IMG/VR virus record: IMGVR_UViG_3300031857_000472
Span: 1-40,148 of that record
Reading direction: 5' to 3' (one strand)
Source of the DNA: a virus
DNA: 40,148 nt
The notes below the pieces were generated by a model. That model saw nothing but the letters and a program-made list of their open reading frames with translations. It was not told where the DNA came from and ran no database searches. Below, one piece after another: positions 22,708 through 30,238 of the stretch; position 1 is the stretch's first letter, and every line of letters begins with the position of its first letter. A program made the translations under genes and the position numbers.

Positions 22708-23744
22708 GAGTGCCGCTGCGCTATGTCCAGGTGTTCACCGACCGCCACGGTCGGGAGCGATACTATTTCCGCCGCGCCGGGTGCCCGCGCGTGGCGCTGC
22801 CGGGGGCTGTAGGAAGCCCAGAGTTCCTGGCGGCGTATCATGCCGCCCTTGCCAATGAACCGCCTCCGGTCGCCACCAGAAAGGCCCCAGAGGCCGGAAC
22901 CTTCGGCAAGCTGGTTCTGGACTATCTGCAGTCCATTCAGTTCCGGCGCACCAAGCCATCCTCGCAGGCGGTGACGCGATCCATCATGGAGCGGTTCGCG
23001 GAGAAGCACGGCCACCGTTCTGTTGCAGGCATGAAGCGGAAACACGTCGAGGCTATCCTCGCGGACATGCACGAGACGCCCGCCGCAGCGAACAATCTGT
23101 TGAGCCGCATTCGCATGCTGATCAAGCACGCTATCGCCCACGACCAGATCCGCCACGATGTGACGCAAGGCATCCCGTTCTACCGGGAGGGTTCGATCCA
23201 CACCTGGACGGACGCCGAGTTGCAGGCCTTTGAGGAACGCTGGCCGCTCGGCACCCGGCAGCGGACGGCCTACGCCTTGGCGCTCTACACCGGACAACGC
23301 CGCTCAGACGTGGCGCGGATGACGTGGGCCGATTACGATGCCGCCGCCGGCACAATCCGGGTGAAGCAGATGAAGACGGGCGTGGAGCTGCTGGTGCCGG
23401 TGCATCCGGCGCTGAAGCAGGCGCTGGAGGCCTGGCCCCGCAATCACATCGCCATCCTCGCCAATGCCAAGGGGCATGGCACGTCCATCCACGGCTTCGG
23501 CGGCTTCATGGCGGAGGCGATCTCCAAAGCCGGTCTGCCCGGTCGCTGCGTCCTGCACGGGCTGCGGAAGGCGGCAGTGAGGCGGCTGGCGGAGGCCGGG
23601 TGTTCGGCGCTGCAGATCATGGCCGTGACGGGGCACCGGACGCTGGCCGAGGTGCAGCGGTACGCCGACGAGGCGCAGCAGGAACCGATGGCACGGGAGG
23701 CGATTTCGCGGCTTCCATTGTCAAACCTCCCCCGCAAGGTTTGA
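22689..23744 (+). CDS. int: tyrosine integrase
   Basis: 351 residues, ATG 22689. The N-terminal 70 residues are a probable arm-binding domain. A SAM-like core-binding domain follows at 70-165 and then the catalytic domain. The active-site set is Arg204 (TGQRRSD), Lys226 or Lys229, His290/Arg293 (LHGLRK), His316 (TGHRT) and the nucleophile Tyr325 (VQRYADEA). It integrates and excises the phage at an att site. Its stop codon lies inside the first of several repeats that look like its own arm sites. Confidence 0.95.
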   Translation: MGRRGLRVPLRYVQVFTDRHGRERYYFRRAGCPRVALPGAVGSPEFLAAYHAALANEPPPVATRKAPEAGTFGKLVLDYLQSIQFRRTKPSSQAVTRSIMERFAEKHGHRSVAGMKRKHVEAILADMHETPAAANNLLSRIRMLIKHAIAHDQIRHDVTQGIPFYREGSIHTWTDAELQAFEERWPLGTRQRTAYALALYTGQRRSDVARMTWADYDAAAGTIRVKQMKTGVELLVPVHPALKQALEAWPRNHIAILANAKGHGTSIHGFGGFMAEAISKAGLPGRCVLHGLRKAAVRRLAEAGCSALQIMAVTGHRTLAEVQRYADEAQQEPMAREAISRLPLSNLPRKV

Positions 23745-23904
23745 CAATCTTGGCAGATTATCAAATTAAAACAACGCGAAAAGCGCCATCTGCGGAAAGA
23801 CGACGGATAGGCATCAGTCAACGATTTCCAAGAGGTTTGACAATCTGTATCGCATCCGTTCACACATAGAAATTCAATAGCTTGCGTGACCAATTGTCAA
23901 ACCT
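23717..23904. other. putative attP with four integrase-arm-like sites
   Basis: The 12-mer AGGTTTGACAAT occurs at 23737-23748 and 23833-23844, and its exact reverse complement at 23717-23728 and 23893-23904. The two forward copies extend to 14 bp. The first pair is an inverted repeat with an 8-bp spacer across the end of int. The enclosed AT-rich DNA between 23751 and 23832 would hold the core. Multiple short directed sites beside int are the layout of arm-type sites. Confidence 0.7.
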
Positions 23905-23925
23905 TGAGGCAACAGGACACCCCCG

Positions 23926-24135
23926 ATGACTGAGCCCCACATCCAGACCAGCATGATCATCACCGGCAAGGAGTACACCGAGATGCAGGCGGAGATCGCC
24001 CGCCTCAAGGCGGAGGTGGAGCGGCTGCGGGCGGCGTTGGAGAAGGCGGAAAGCAATTTCTACAACATGGCCAGGAGCCCGTCTGGTACACGAACAAAAG
24101 CGGCAAAAGGAGATGCAGATGCAAATAGACAATGA
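23926..24135 (+). CDS. small leucine-zipper-like protein
   Basis: 69 residues, ATG 23926, with a weak ribosome site. IARLKAEVERLRAALEKAE is a perfect coiled coil. The rest is disordered. A 27-bp stretch encoding AEVERLRAA is shared with the gene at 24271. Confidence 0.6.
   Translation: MTEPHIQTSMIITGKEYTEMQAEIARLKAEVERLRAALEKAESNFYNMARSPSGTRTKAAKGDADANRQ
24010..24036 (+). repeat. 27-bp coiled-coil-coding direct repeat, first copy
   Basis: This is identical to 24415-24441. Both copies encode AEVERLRAA in the same frame of neighbouring small genes, so the two genes share a duplicated or exchanged zipper segment. Confidence 0.9.
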
Positions 24136-24274
24136 AAGTGCGCGGATCATATCGTGGGTGGCAATAGGTCTACTTTGCGCTTACGTTTTAGCCGGTTGCG
24201 TGGACATCGTAGCAGACCGCCCGCAAGGTACAACGTGGGAGAAGATATGGACGCACCCAGAGGATCGAGTATGA
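24119..24274 (+). CDS. 51-residue membrane or lipoprotein
   Basis: ATG 24119 follows AAAGGAG with 6 bases of spacing; an in-frame ATG at 24113 is possible. A hydrophobic helix WVAIGLLCAYVLAGC ends in a lipobox-like LAGC, and a short polar tail follows. Its stop overlaps the next ATG as ATGA. Codons are AT-richer than those of the neighbours. It could be a lipoprotein with an outer-spanin or exclusion role. It lies close to the lysis genes but on the other strand. Confidence 0.6.
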   Translation: MQIDNESARIISWVAIGLLCAYVLAGCVDIVADRPQGTTWEKIWTHPEDRV

Positions 24275-24543
24275 CAACATCAGAACAGATGCCGGTAATG
24301 CACTCACTCAGTAAACTGCTCCTGATGTACGCCCAGCAGTTCGAGGACCAGCACGCGCCGCAGAACATGACCATCGCTCTGCGCGAGGCGGCGAAGGAAC
24401 TGGATCGCCTCCGTGCGGAGGTGGAGCGGCTGCGGGCGGCGCTTCGTGGTGTGATCCGTGTCGCGGATCGCAAGACCGTTGAGTTTGATGCCGCCCGCGC
24501 CGCCCTCGTCCTCCCCCTCAAGGATAACACCGATGGGGAGTGA
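24271..24543 (+). CDS. small coiled-coil protein
   Basis: 90 residues, with ATG 24271 coupled to the preceding mini-gene. The N-terminal MHSLSKLLLMYAQQFEDQ and the central LDRLRAEVERLRAALRGV are helical. It shares the 27-bp repeat with the gene at 23926. The function is unknown. Confidence 0.6.
   Translation: MTTSEQMPVMHSLSKLLLMYAQQFEDQHAPQNMTIALREAAKELDRLRAEVERLRAALRGVIRVADRKTVEFDAARAALVLPLKDNTDGE
24415..24441 (+). repeat. 27-bp coiled-coil-coding direct repeat, second copy
   Basis: Second copy of the repeat at 24010-24036. Confidence 0.9.
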
Positions 24544-24832
24544 TCCCGGCAAAGACGATGAGCTTGTGGAGAAGGTGGCGCGGGCAATCGCAGACATCCT
24601 TCTTGAGGATGCTTTTGAGGCTGATGCCGCCTCTGAGTGGCGACGCGTTGCCCATATCGCTCGCGCCGCCTTATCCGTAGCGCGGGTAGCGATCAAAGAG
24701 GAGTGTGCGAGGGTGGCGGATAATGAAGGCGGCTATTGTGAAGACACAGGAAGCGCGCCGTCAGACTTTGCGAACGCTGGGCGGAATGAAGCGGCCCGCG
24801 ACATCGCAGCCGCCATCAGAGCTATGGAGTAG
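24533..24832 (+). CDS. hypothetical acidic helical protein
   Basis: 99 residues, ATG 24533 after AAGGA. It is Ala/Glu/Asp-rich and mostly helical. It is the last gene of the rightward unit; its stop lies 3 bp from the stop of the converging holin-like gene. Confidence 0.6.
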   Translation: MGSDPGKDDELVEKVARAIADILLEDAFEADAASEWRRVAHIARAALSVARVAIKEECARVADNEGGYCEDTGSAPSDFANAGRNEAARDIAAAIRAME

Positions 24833-24835
24833 CCC

Positions 24836-25210
24836 CTACCTCCGCATGACGAGCGGGCCAGCCCCGATCATCGCGGCGACGAGTAGATAGGCCCATTCGA
24901 GACTGATGCCGGGTGAGGGCCACGCCACCCCGGTGATGAGCTGAAAGGCCGACGCACCCACCTGATACCAAACCAGCACCGCCGCCTGCAGGAACAGCAC
25001 AGACGCCCACGCGCGCTGCAGGATGGCTGACTTGCCAAGACTGTCATGCGTGGCCTTGGCCGTCTCTGCCGCCGTCTCCTCCGCCGCGATCTGGACCCGC
25101 GACCGGAACTCCGCCTCGCTGATTTTGCCTTCCTGGAACAGCTTGTAGGCGTCGAGCAGCTTGTCGAGTATGCCGCCGGTCAGCAGCTTGGCGATGACGC
25201 CCGCAATCAC
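24836..25210 (-). CDS. GTA-type 3TM holin-like protein
   Basis: 124 residues, with a GTG start overlapping the upstream stop. An amphipathic N-terminus (MIAGVIAKLLTGGILDKLL), a charged helix and two clear membrane segments (SVLFLQAAVLVWYQVGASAF and WAYLLVAAMIGAGPLVM) match the GTA_holin_3TM family. It would form or regulate the inner-membrane lesion for lysis. It is the last gene of the leftward unit. Confidence 0.75.
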   Translation of the reverse strand: MIAGVIAKLLTGGILDKLLDAYKLFQEGKISEAEFRSRVQIAAEETAAETAKATHDSLGKSAILQRAWASVLFLQAAVLVWYQVGASAFQLITGVAWPSPGISLEWAYLLVAAMIGAGPLVMRR

Positions 25211-25305
25211 TCCTCGCCCTCCCAGTGGGGGTTGACCACCAACGCCACCAGCGCGCCGATCAGCACGATGGCGGCGTGCCAGAGGTCGAGGGCGAGGGGG
25301 ATCAC
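25207..25305 (-). CDS. 32-residue single-pass membrane peptide
   Basis: The GTG 25305 start overlaps the upstream holin stop, and its own stop overlaps the next start. Nearly all of it is one helix (LWHAAIVLIGALVALVVNP). Double coupling inside a lysis cassette supports a real gene. It may be an antiholin or accessory holin. Confidence 0.6.
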   Translation of the reverse strand: MIPLALDLWHAAIVLIGALVALVVNPHWEGEE

Positions 25306-25511
25306 GCCGCGGCCTTGTTCTGGTCGATCAGCCGCCCGGCGATGCCGCCCACGGCAATCAGGACCACAATCCACGGACGCCATTCTTCCGGCACCCACGC
25401 GGTCACCTGGGGCGGCAGCTGCGGCCACACCACCGGCAGGAGGGCAACGAGGGCCAGGGCTTGGATTGAGAACCAGCGCCAGGCCTGTTTCCAGTCTTCG
25501 ACGAGCTTCAT
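25302..25511 (-). CDS. small holin-like membrane protein
   Basis: 69 residues, ATG 25511. One membrane helix lies near residues 16-32 and a second near 46-60, with a Trp-rich N-terminus (DWKQAWRWFSIQALAL). This form is typical of small phage holins next to endolysins. Confidence 0.7.
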   Translation of the reverse strand: MKLVEDWKQAWRWFSIQALALVALLPVVWPQLPPQVTAWVPEEWRPWIVVLIAVGGIAGRLIDQNKAAA

Positions 25512-25514
25512 GTC

Positions 25515-26225
25515 CTATCCTTTCATCATCCAGCCCATGAGGGCAGCCAGTGCCACGCCGACCGCCGCCATGATCCACTTGGCGAGGCTCTGGGCGGGCG
25601 TCTCAGGGGCCGCTGGCGGCGTTTCCGGGGCGGGGGGCGGGATTGGTGCCGGGGCGGGCTCGACGGGCTTCGCTGGCAGCGCCTTGAGGGCCATCTCGAA
25701 ATCCTCGGCATAGGACGCGATCAGGTCGGCCTTGTCGGTGCCGTTCACCACCCGCCGCATGTTCACATAGCTATCAAAGTCACCCATCTTCCGGCCGGTG
25801 AACCAGCCCACCGTCATTCCGTGGACGATGATGCGGGCAGCGATTTCCGCGTCGAGGGCGAGGTCGGGGTTGGCGACGAGATCCTTGCCGACAATGTTGC
25901 TGGCCCGATGATAGTTGGCCCGTCCGGTGATCTGGACATAGCCGCGGCCCATGTACCGCTTGCCGTCACCCGCCTGAGTGTTGCCGAGGTCGGTCCGGCC
26001 TTCGTAGCGGGTCTGCGCCGCAGTCGGCCCCCATATCTCGCGGCGGGGTGTCATGTGGAGGTTGGACGAGGCGGGGCCAGTTTCGTGCCACGCCGTCGCC
26101 AGGATGTAGGCGCGGTGCCGGATCGGCAGCTTGTCGGTCGCCTGCAGCAGCAGCTCAATGCCCGCCACCTGGTTCTGTTTCAACGGGCCGAAGCTGTCGC
26201 GCAGGCTGTCGAAGAAGGCTTTCAT
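25515..26225 (-). CDS. GH19-like endolysin with C-terminal membrane helix
   Basis: 236 residues, ATG 26225. A GH19 (chitinase-fold muramidase) domain covers 1-185, with AWHETG (Glu48) as catalytic segment and GRGYVQITGRANY. A Pro/Ala-rich linker (about 188-212) leads to one hydrophobic helix at the extreme C-terminus (WIMAAVGVALAALMGWMM). It cuts peptidoglycan at lysis. A C-terminal anchor on a GH19 endolysin is unusual and may keep it membrane-tethered until the holin opens the membrane. Confidence 0.88.
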   Translation of the reverse strand: MKAFFDSLRDSFGPLKQNQVAGIELLLQATDKLPIRHRAYILATAWHETGPASSNLHMTPRREIWGPTAAQTRYEGRTDLGNTQAGDGKRYMGRGYVQITGRANYHRASNIVGKDLVANPDLALDAEIAARIIVHGMTVGWFTGRKMGDFDSYVNMRRVVNGTDKADLIASYAEDFEMALKALPAKPVEPAPAPIPPPAPETPPAAPETPAQSLAKWIMAAVGVALAALMGWMMKG

Positions 26226-26235
26226 GAAGTACCTC

Positions 26236-26487
26236 TCATGGTCCAGGCCAGATCCACGCCTTGATCTTGTCGATCACGACGATGAAGACGATGTTGAGGA
26301 TGAGCAGCGCGCCGATGACCTTGTTGAGCCACGCCTCGAGCGACAGGAGCCGGTTCTCGAAATCCGTGTGCCGCGTGACGCACGTCGGGCTCGGCGGCAG
26401 CCTCTCCAACTGCGCGATGAGAAAATCGAGCTTCGTCTCCAACCGCACAACCCTCTCAGCAAGCTCGATCTGCTCTCCAGGCGTCAT
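26236..26487 (-). CDS. coiled-coil single-pass membrane protein
   Basis: 83 residues, ATG 26487. The N-terminal helix ELAERVVRLETKLDFLIAQLERL is a coiled coil. The C-terminal GALLILNIVFIVVIDKI is a membrane helix. This layout resembles XhlA-type lysis accessory proteins. It lies just before the endolysin and overlaps the ejection protein stop. Confidence 0.65.
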   Translation of the reverse strand: MTPGEQIELAERVVRLETKLDFLIAQLERLPPSPTCVTRHTDFENRLLSLEAWLNKVIGALLILNIVFIVVIDKIKAWIWPGP

Positions 26488-28247
26488 TGCCTCACCTCAC
26501 TGGTTTCGCGCCGGATCAGCCGGCCCTTGCGGTCGTAGACGTTGCCCTCTGCGTCCTCGAGCATGGCCTCCGCCTCGTTGGCGATGCCGCCCGCCTCCTG
26601 CGCCGCGAAACGCGCGGGGCGGCCCGTCGAAGCTTTGGCGGCACTCCTGACCGATTGCGGCATTGCGTTTGTGAGCCGGTCGGCTTGCCGCGCCCCAGTT
26701 CCAAGAAGACCCGCGACCTCACCCATGAGGCGGGGAGACGACATAACGGCTCCTATGCCTGCAGGGATAAGGGCCGCCATCATGGCTGGGTTTGTCATGT
26801 AGCCGCCAAGTGCCGCCATGCCTGCAGCTGTCGGAGCACCGACGCGCGCCAGACCGCGCGGCGCCAATTGATTAAGCGCCTGCCCCGCCAGTGCGGGCAT
26901 TAGGGTGTCTGCGCCTGCCGCTTCCAGTTCGCGCGCAAGATTGATCCGCTCGCCGTAATTGGTCTGCACATTGTTCCGCATCGTGCTCTGCAGCTTGCGG
27001 AGCGTTGTGTCCGTCGAGGCTTTGTCGTTCAGAGACAGCGCCGTCTGCAGTTCGCGGATAAGGTCAGAAGCCTCCGCATATTGCCTCATGGTGTTTGCAT
27101 AGTTCGGGTCTGCTCGCCGGATTTCGGCGTCAAGAGCCTTCACGACAATTTCCGCAATTCGGTTGGCCTGCAGGCGATCAGTGCTCACGCCCGGCCCTGG
27201 CGTCACGACGTAATTGCTAATACGCTTTTTAAGGCCATCAAGACCGCCAGGCGTCTGGCCTGCGCGCGTTCCTGCCCAATTGACCAAGTCATTGACCACC
27301 ATCTGCGCGGTGCGCCGCGATACCGGGCCGCCAGTCCAGTTTCCAGCCACTTGCATGTCGTCAAGCGTTGTGCGGAGCGTCTGTGCAACTCCCATCAGAT
27401 CGACAGGAGCGGTCGATGCCCTAGTGCTCGCCATGTTGGCCCGGTAATTTCGCCCACGGGTTTCCTTGATGTTGTCGAGTGCGTCCATAGCTTCTGTCAC
27501 GACAGTGCGCTGCGGAACGTCGCCTCGCATGTTGTCGTAGAATGCCTGCCCTCTGGCGCCGCCAGCCCGCGCAGCGTTGTATCCTTCCCGCAAGGGCTCG
27601 TCGCCCGTGCCGGTCATGGTTCCCACGACGGCTCTCACACCCGCCCCGCTCCGCGATGCGACATTGCTGGCGGCCGTTACCGGGTCCATGTTCCTGCCGA
27701 CTGCCGCAACCGTTCGCCCGACGCGCCCTGAGATGCCGGGGGCTTTGGCGGCGACACCGCCAGCACCAGTAACTGGAAGCGACAGATCAGCAGCCACGCC
27801 AACCGGATCTTCGGCCAGCGCCTTCTTGAAGCCTTCCATGCTGCCGTAGCGGTCGGCGTACATGTTGCCGACAGCCGACGCCGTGGCAGCAGCGCGCTTC
27901 ACGTCCTCCGGGTTGCCGAGACTGTCGAGGAAATTGAACGCCGTCTCAGGCAAAACCGCTTGTGCTCCCGCGCGCAACGTACCTGCGCCGAGGTCGCCAA
28001 CGGCTTGCAGCGTGCCGAGTGGATCAGTCACCACAGATGTCAGGTCGGAGACATACTTGGCGCCACTTGAAGGCAGGTTCATAATCGCCTGCCCTGCCAC
28101 GTCGCCCCAGCTGCGGCCTGACTGCGTCTGCGGCGTGCCGCGGGCCTGCTCTTCGGCGAGGAGCTGCTGCAGGCGCCCCACGGCTGCCGTGTCACCCGCC
28201 GCCTGGGCGTTGGCAATGGCCCTCTGGATTTTACCGATGTCAGCCAT
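26484..28247 (-). CDS. large internal/ejection virion protein
   Basis: 587 residues, ATG 28247. It is Ala/Gly-rich and helical. A hydrophobic stretch near 475-510 (AAGMAALGGYMTNPAMMAAL) could cross a membrane. The C-terminus carries an EDAEGNVYDRKGRLIRRE segment. It lies in the run of three large proteins after the nozzle-like gene, where podoviruses encode ejection proteins that form a channel through the host envelope. No enzymatic motif was identified. Confidence 0.65.
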   Translation of the reverse strand: MADIGKIQRAIANAQAAGDTAAVGRLQQLLAEEQARGTPQTQSGRSWGDVAGQAIMNLPSSGAKYVSDLTSVVTDPLGTLQAVGDLGAGTLRAGAQAVLPETAFNFLDSLGNPEDVKRAAATASAVGNMYADRYGSMEGFKKALAEDPVGVAADLSLPVTGAGGVAAKAPGISGRVGRTVAAVGRNMDPVTAASNVASRSGAGVRAVVGTMTGTGDEPLREGYNAARAGGARGQAFYDNMRGDVPQRTVVTEAMDALDNIKETRGRNYRANMASTRASTAPVDLMGVAQTLRTTLDDMQVAGNWTGGPVSRRTAQMVVNDLVNWAGTRAGQTPGGLDGLKKRISNYVVTPGPGVSTDRLQANRIAEIVVKALDAEIRRADPNYANTMRQYAEASDLIRELQTALSLNDKASTDTTLRKLQSTMRNNVQTNYGERINLARELEAAGADTLMPALAGQALNQLAPRGLARVGAPTAAGMAALGGYMTNPAMMAALIPAGIGAVMSSPRLMGEVAGLLGTGARQADRLTNAMPQSVRSAAKASTGRPARFAAQEAGGIANEAEAMLEDAEGNVYDRKGRLIRRETSEVRQ

Positions 28248-28249
28248 TT

Positions 28250-29575
28250 TCAGCCCCCGTACCTGTCAAGATCGTCCAGTGCCTGCGCGCGTGGCTCGCG
28301 CATGCCGGTGCCGCTTTCGCTGACGACCGGGTCCGCGAACCTGTTCCAGCGAAGCTCGAAGGGATTGCCGAGCATTTGGTCGGTAATGCCGAATGAGCCC
28401 GCGCGGGTCTTCGTCTGCTTGTCGATAGTGTCCATCTTCTGCAGGGCGCGTTTGCCAAGCTGGCGGGCGATGTCGCGCATCTCGAGGACGAGTTCACGGG
28501 GGAGAGGCGTACCCTCCGTCGTGCCCTGCAGATACTGCGTTGCGCGCTGCGTCCAAGATGCCGCCTTCTGCTGCAAGTCGGCCTCACCCGTCATAAACGC
28601 GGAGCCGGGGTCGAGAACCTTGGCAAAGAGCACCTGAGTTGCGAGGGCGCGCATGGCAGTCGGGCTCCCCGACGACAGCGTGTCCTCGATGCTCTGCGCG
28701 AACTGGACGACTTTCGCAGGCTCCTCAATTTGTGCGCGGCGATCGTCCACAATGGCATTCGCCATGTCGGCTTGGTCCTTGGTGGCGATGCGCGTCTGGT
28801 TCTGCGCGTCGGCCCGGTTCTTCACGATCTCCGCATACTTGTCATAGGCTCCCTTCTGGCTGCCCTGGCTGGCGATGATGCGCGCCTCGGTCGGCGTAAG
28901 CGTCGGATCCTGCAGCAGGCGCCGCCAGTTGGTCGTCAACTGATCGACGGGCTGTTCCGCCACGACGCCCGTGCTGTCGGGTGCCGGGATTGGAGAGGGG
29001 CCGGGTGCCGGGGATGAGCCAGGAGCGGCGGCACCAGCCGCCGCCGCGCCACCGCCCCCACCCATCGGAGCAGTGGGAGGCGCACCGCCGACAGGGGTTC
29101 CGAAGTAATCCACCAGCATGTTTTGGCCCGTCATGGGGTCGAACACGCGGTTCTGCGTGAAGAGGATTTCGCCGGCCTTGCCGAGGTCGTTCGCCTCAAA
29201 GAAATACATGGCCGCGTCCCGCGCACGTCCCGGCTGCATGCCCTTGATCCTGTCGGCAATCATGCGGCGCGCATTGTTCATCCGCTCGCGCTCGAGGGCC
29301 TTGTCCTTCTGCGCCTGCCCCATCAACTGCATCTGCGCGGCATTCATCAGGTTGCCCTGATACCCACCCGTCCAGTCGGCATTCGCCATCATCCTGGCCC
29401 GCTGGTCAGGCGTCATCTGCTGCGACATGGCGAGCAGCTGGCCGCCGATGTTGCCGAGCGCCGACATGCGGGCCTGGCTCATCACCGCCGGGTCGAGGCC
29501 GTAGGGGTTCGGCTGCTCGGCACCCTGCTGCGGCTGCCAGAGGCCCAGGTTCTTCAGCGTGTCGAAGAAGCTCAT
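28250..29575 (-). CDS. ejection-like virion protein
   Basis: 441 residues. ATG 29575 overlaps the hydrolase stop as ATGA; longer frames are rejected because they read through that gene. It begins SFFDTLKNLGLWQPQQ. Long Met/Gln/Ala helices follow, then a Gly/Ala/Pro-rich linker near 185-225, and a helical C-terminal half. The composition and place between hydrolase and the 587-residue protein fit a second ejection protein. Confidence 0.65.
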   Translation of the reverse strand: MSFFDTLKNLGLWQPQQGAEQPNPYGLDPAVMSQARMSALGNIGGQLLAMSQQMTPDQRARMMANADWTGGYQGNLMNAAQMQLMGQAQKDKALERERMNNARRMIADRIKGMQPGRARDAAMYFFEANDLGKAGEILFTQNRVFDPMTGQNMLVDYFGTPVGGAPPTAPMGGGGGAAAAGAAAPGSSPAPGPSPIPAPDSTGVVAEQPVDQLTTNWRRLLQDPTLTPTEARIIASQGSQKGAYDKYAEIVKNRADAQNQTRIATKDQADMANAIVDDRRAQIEEPAKVVQFAQSIEDTLSSGSPTAMRALATQVLFAKVLDPGSAFMTGEADLQQKAASWTQRATQYLQGTTEGTPLPRELVLEMRDIARQLGKRALQKMDTIDKQTKTRAGSFGITDQMLGNPFELRWNRFADPVVSESGTGMREPRAQALDDLDRYGG

Positions 29576-30237
29576 CCGAGTAATCCTTTCAGTGTCACGC
29601 GACGCAGCGGCTGCAGCACCTGATGCTGGAGAGGCGGGGGCAGAAAATGCTCCTCGTCTTCCGCCATCGCCTTCTTCATCATTCCGGTGCCCATCGTCTT
29701 CAGCGCATCCCAGTCGGGTTCCGAGGGGAGGCCGGGGGAGGCTTCGGCGTCGAGGAGCCCGGCCGGGGCGGCCTCGCCATAGCCCGAGTTCCACGCCGTG
29801 CCGCGGTCCTCGCGGGCCGTGCCGGGGCCGTCAGCCTGGCCGAAGATGTGACCGTGTATCCGGCGCGCCGTTCCGTTCTTCCGCATGTTCTCTGCCCACG
29901 ACGGTTCACCGCCGCGACCCTCCATCACGTCGGGCGCGTAGAAGTTCAGCGCGCCGCCGGTCGGGTCATCCTGCAGCGCCGCCTCCACCGCCATGTCGGC
30001 GGTGCGGTAGGTCGAGGCCGTCTGCGGGATGGCGAGGAGTTCCTCGCGCCGCGTGCTCCACGGCTCGAACTGCTTCGGCGCCAGGATCACGTCCTCGAGG
30101 CTGTCGCCGTAGCGGCCCGAGTTGAGGCGGTTCAGCACCACATTGGCGACCGCCTGCTGGCCCACGAAGGGCTCGGCCGCCGCCTCGCCGATGATGGTGC
30201 GGATCAGGAGGTCGCGCTGTTGTGGCGTCAGCTGCAT
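29572..30237 (-). CDS. SleB-like cell-wall hydrolase, virion-associated
   Basis: 221 residues, ATG 30237. Residues 8-110 match the Hydrolase_2/SleB fold, with LIRTIIGEAA (Glu18), GQQAVANVVLNRL and GALNFYAP. It would open peptidoglycan locally during DNA entry, as it is encoded among ejection proteins rather than with the endolysin. The C-terminal tail LQHQVLQPLRRVTL is shared with the lipoprotein at 15868. The middle (120-200) is low-complexity and acidic. Confidence 0.8.
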   Translation of the reverse strand: MQLTPQQRDLLIRTIIGEAAAEPFVGQQAVANVVLNRLNSGRYGDSLEDVILAPKQFEPWSTRREELLAIPQTASTYRTADMAVEAALQDDPTGGALNFYAPDVMEGRGGEPSWAENMRKNGTARRIHGHIFGQADGPGTAREDRGTAWNSGYGEAAPAGLLDAEASPGLPSEPDWDALKTMGTGMMKKAMAEDEEHFLPPPLQHQVLQPLRRVTLKGLLG

Positions 30238-30238
30238 G

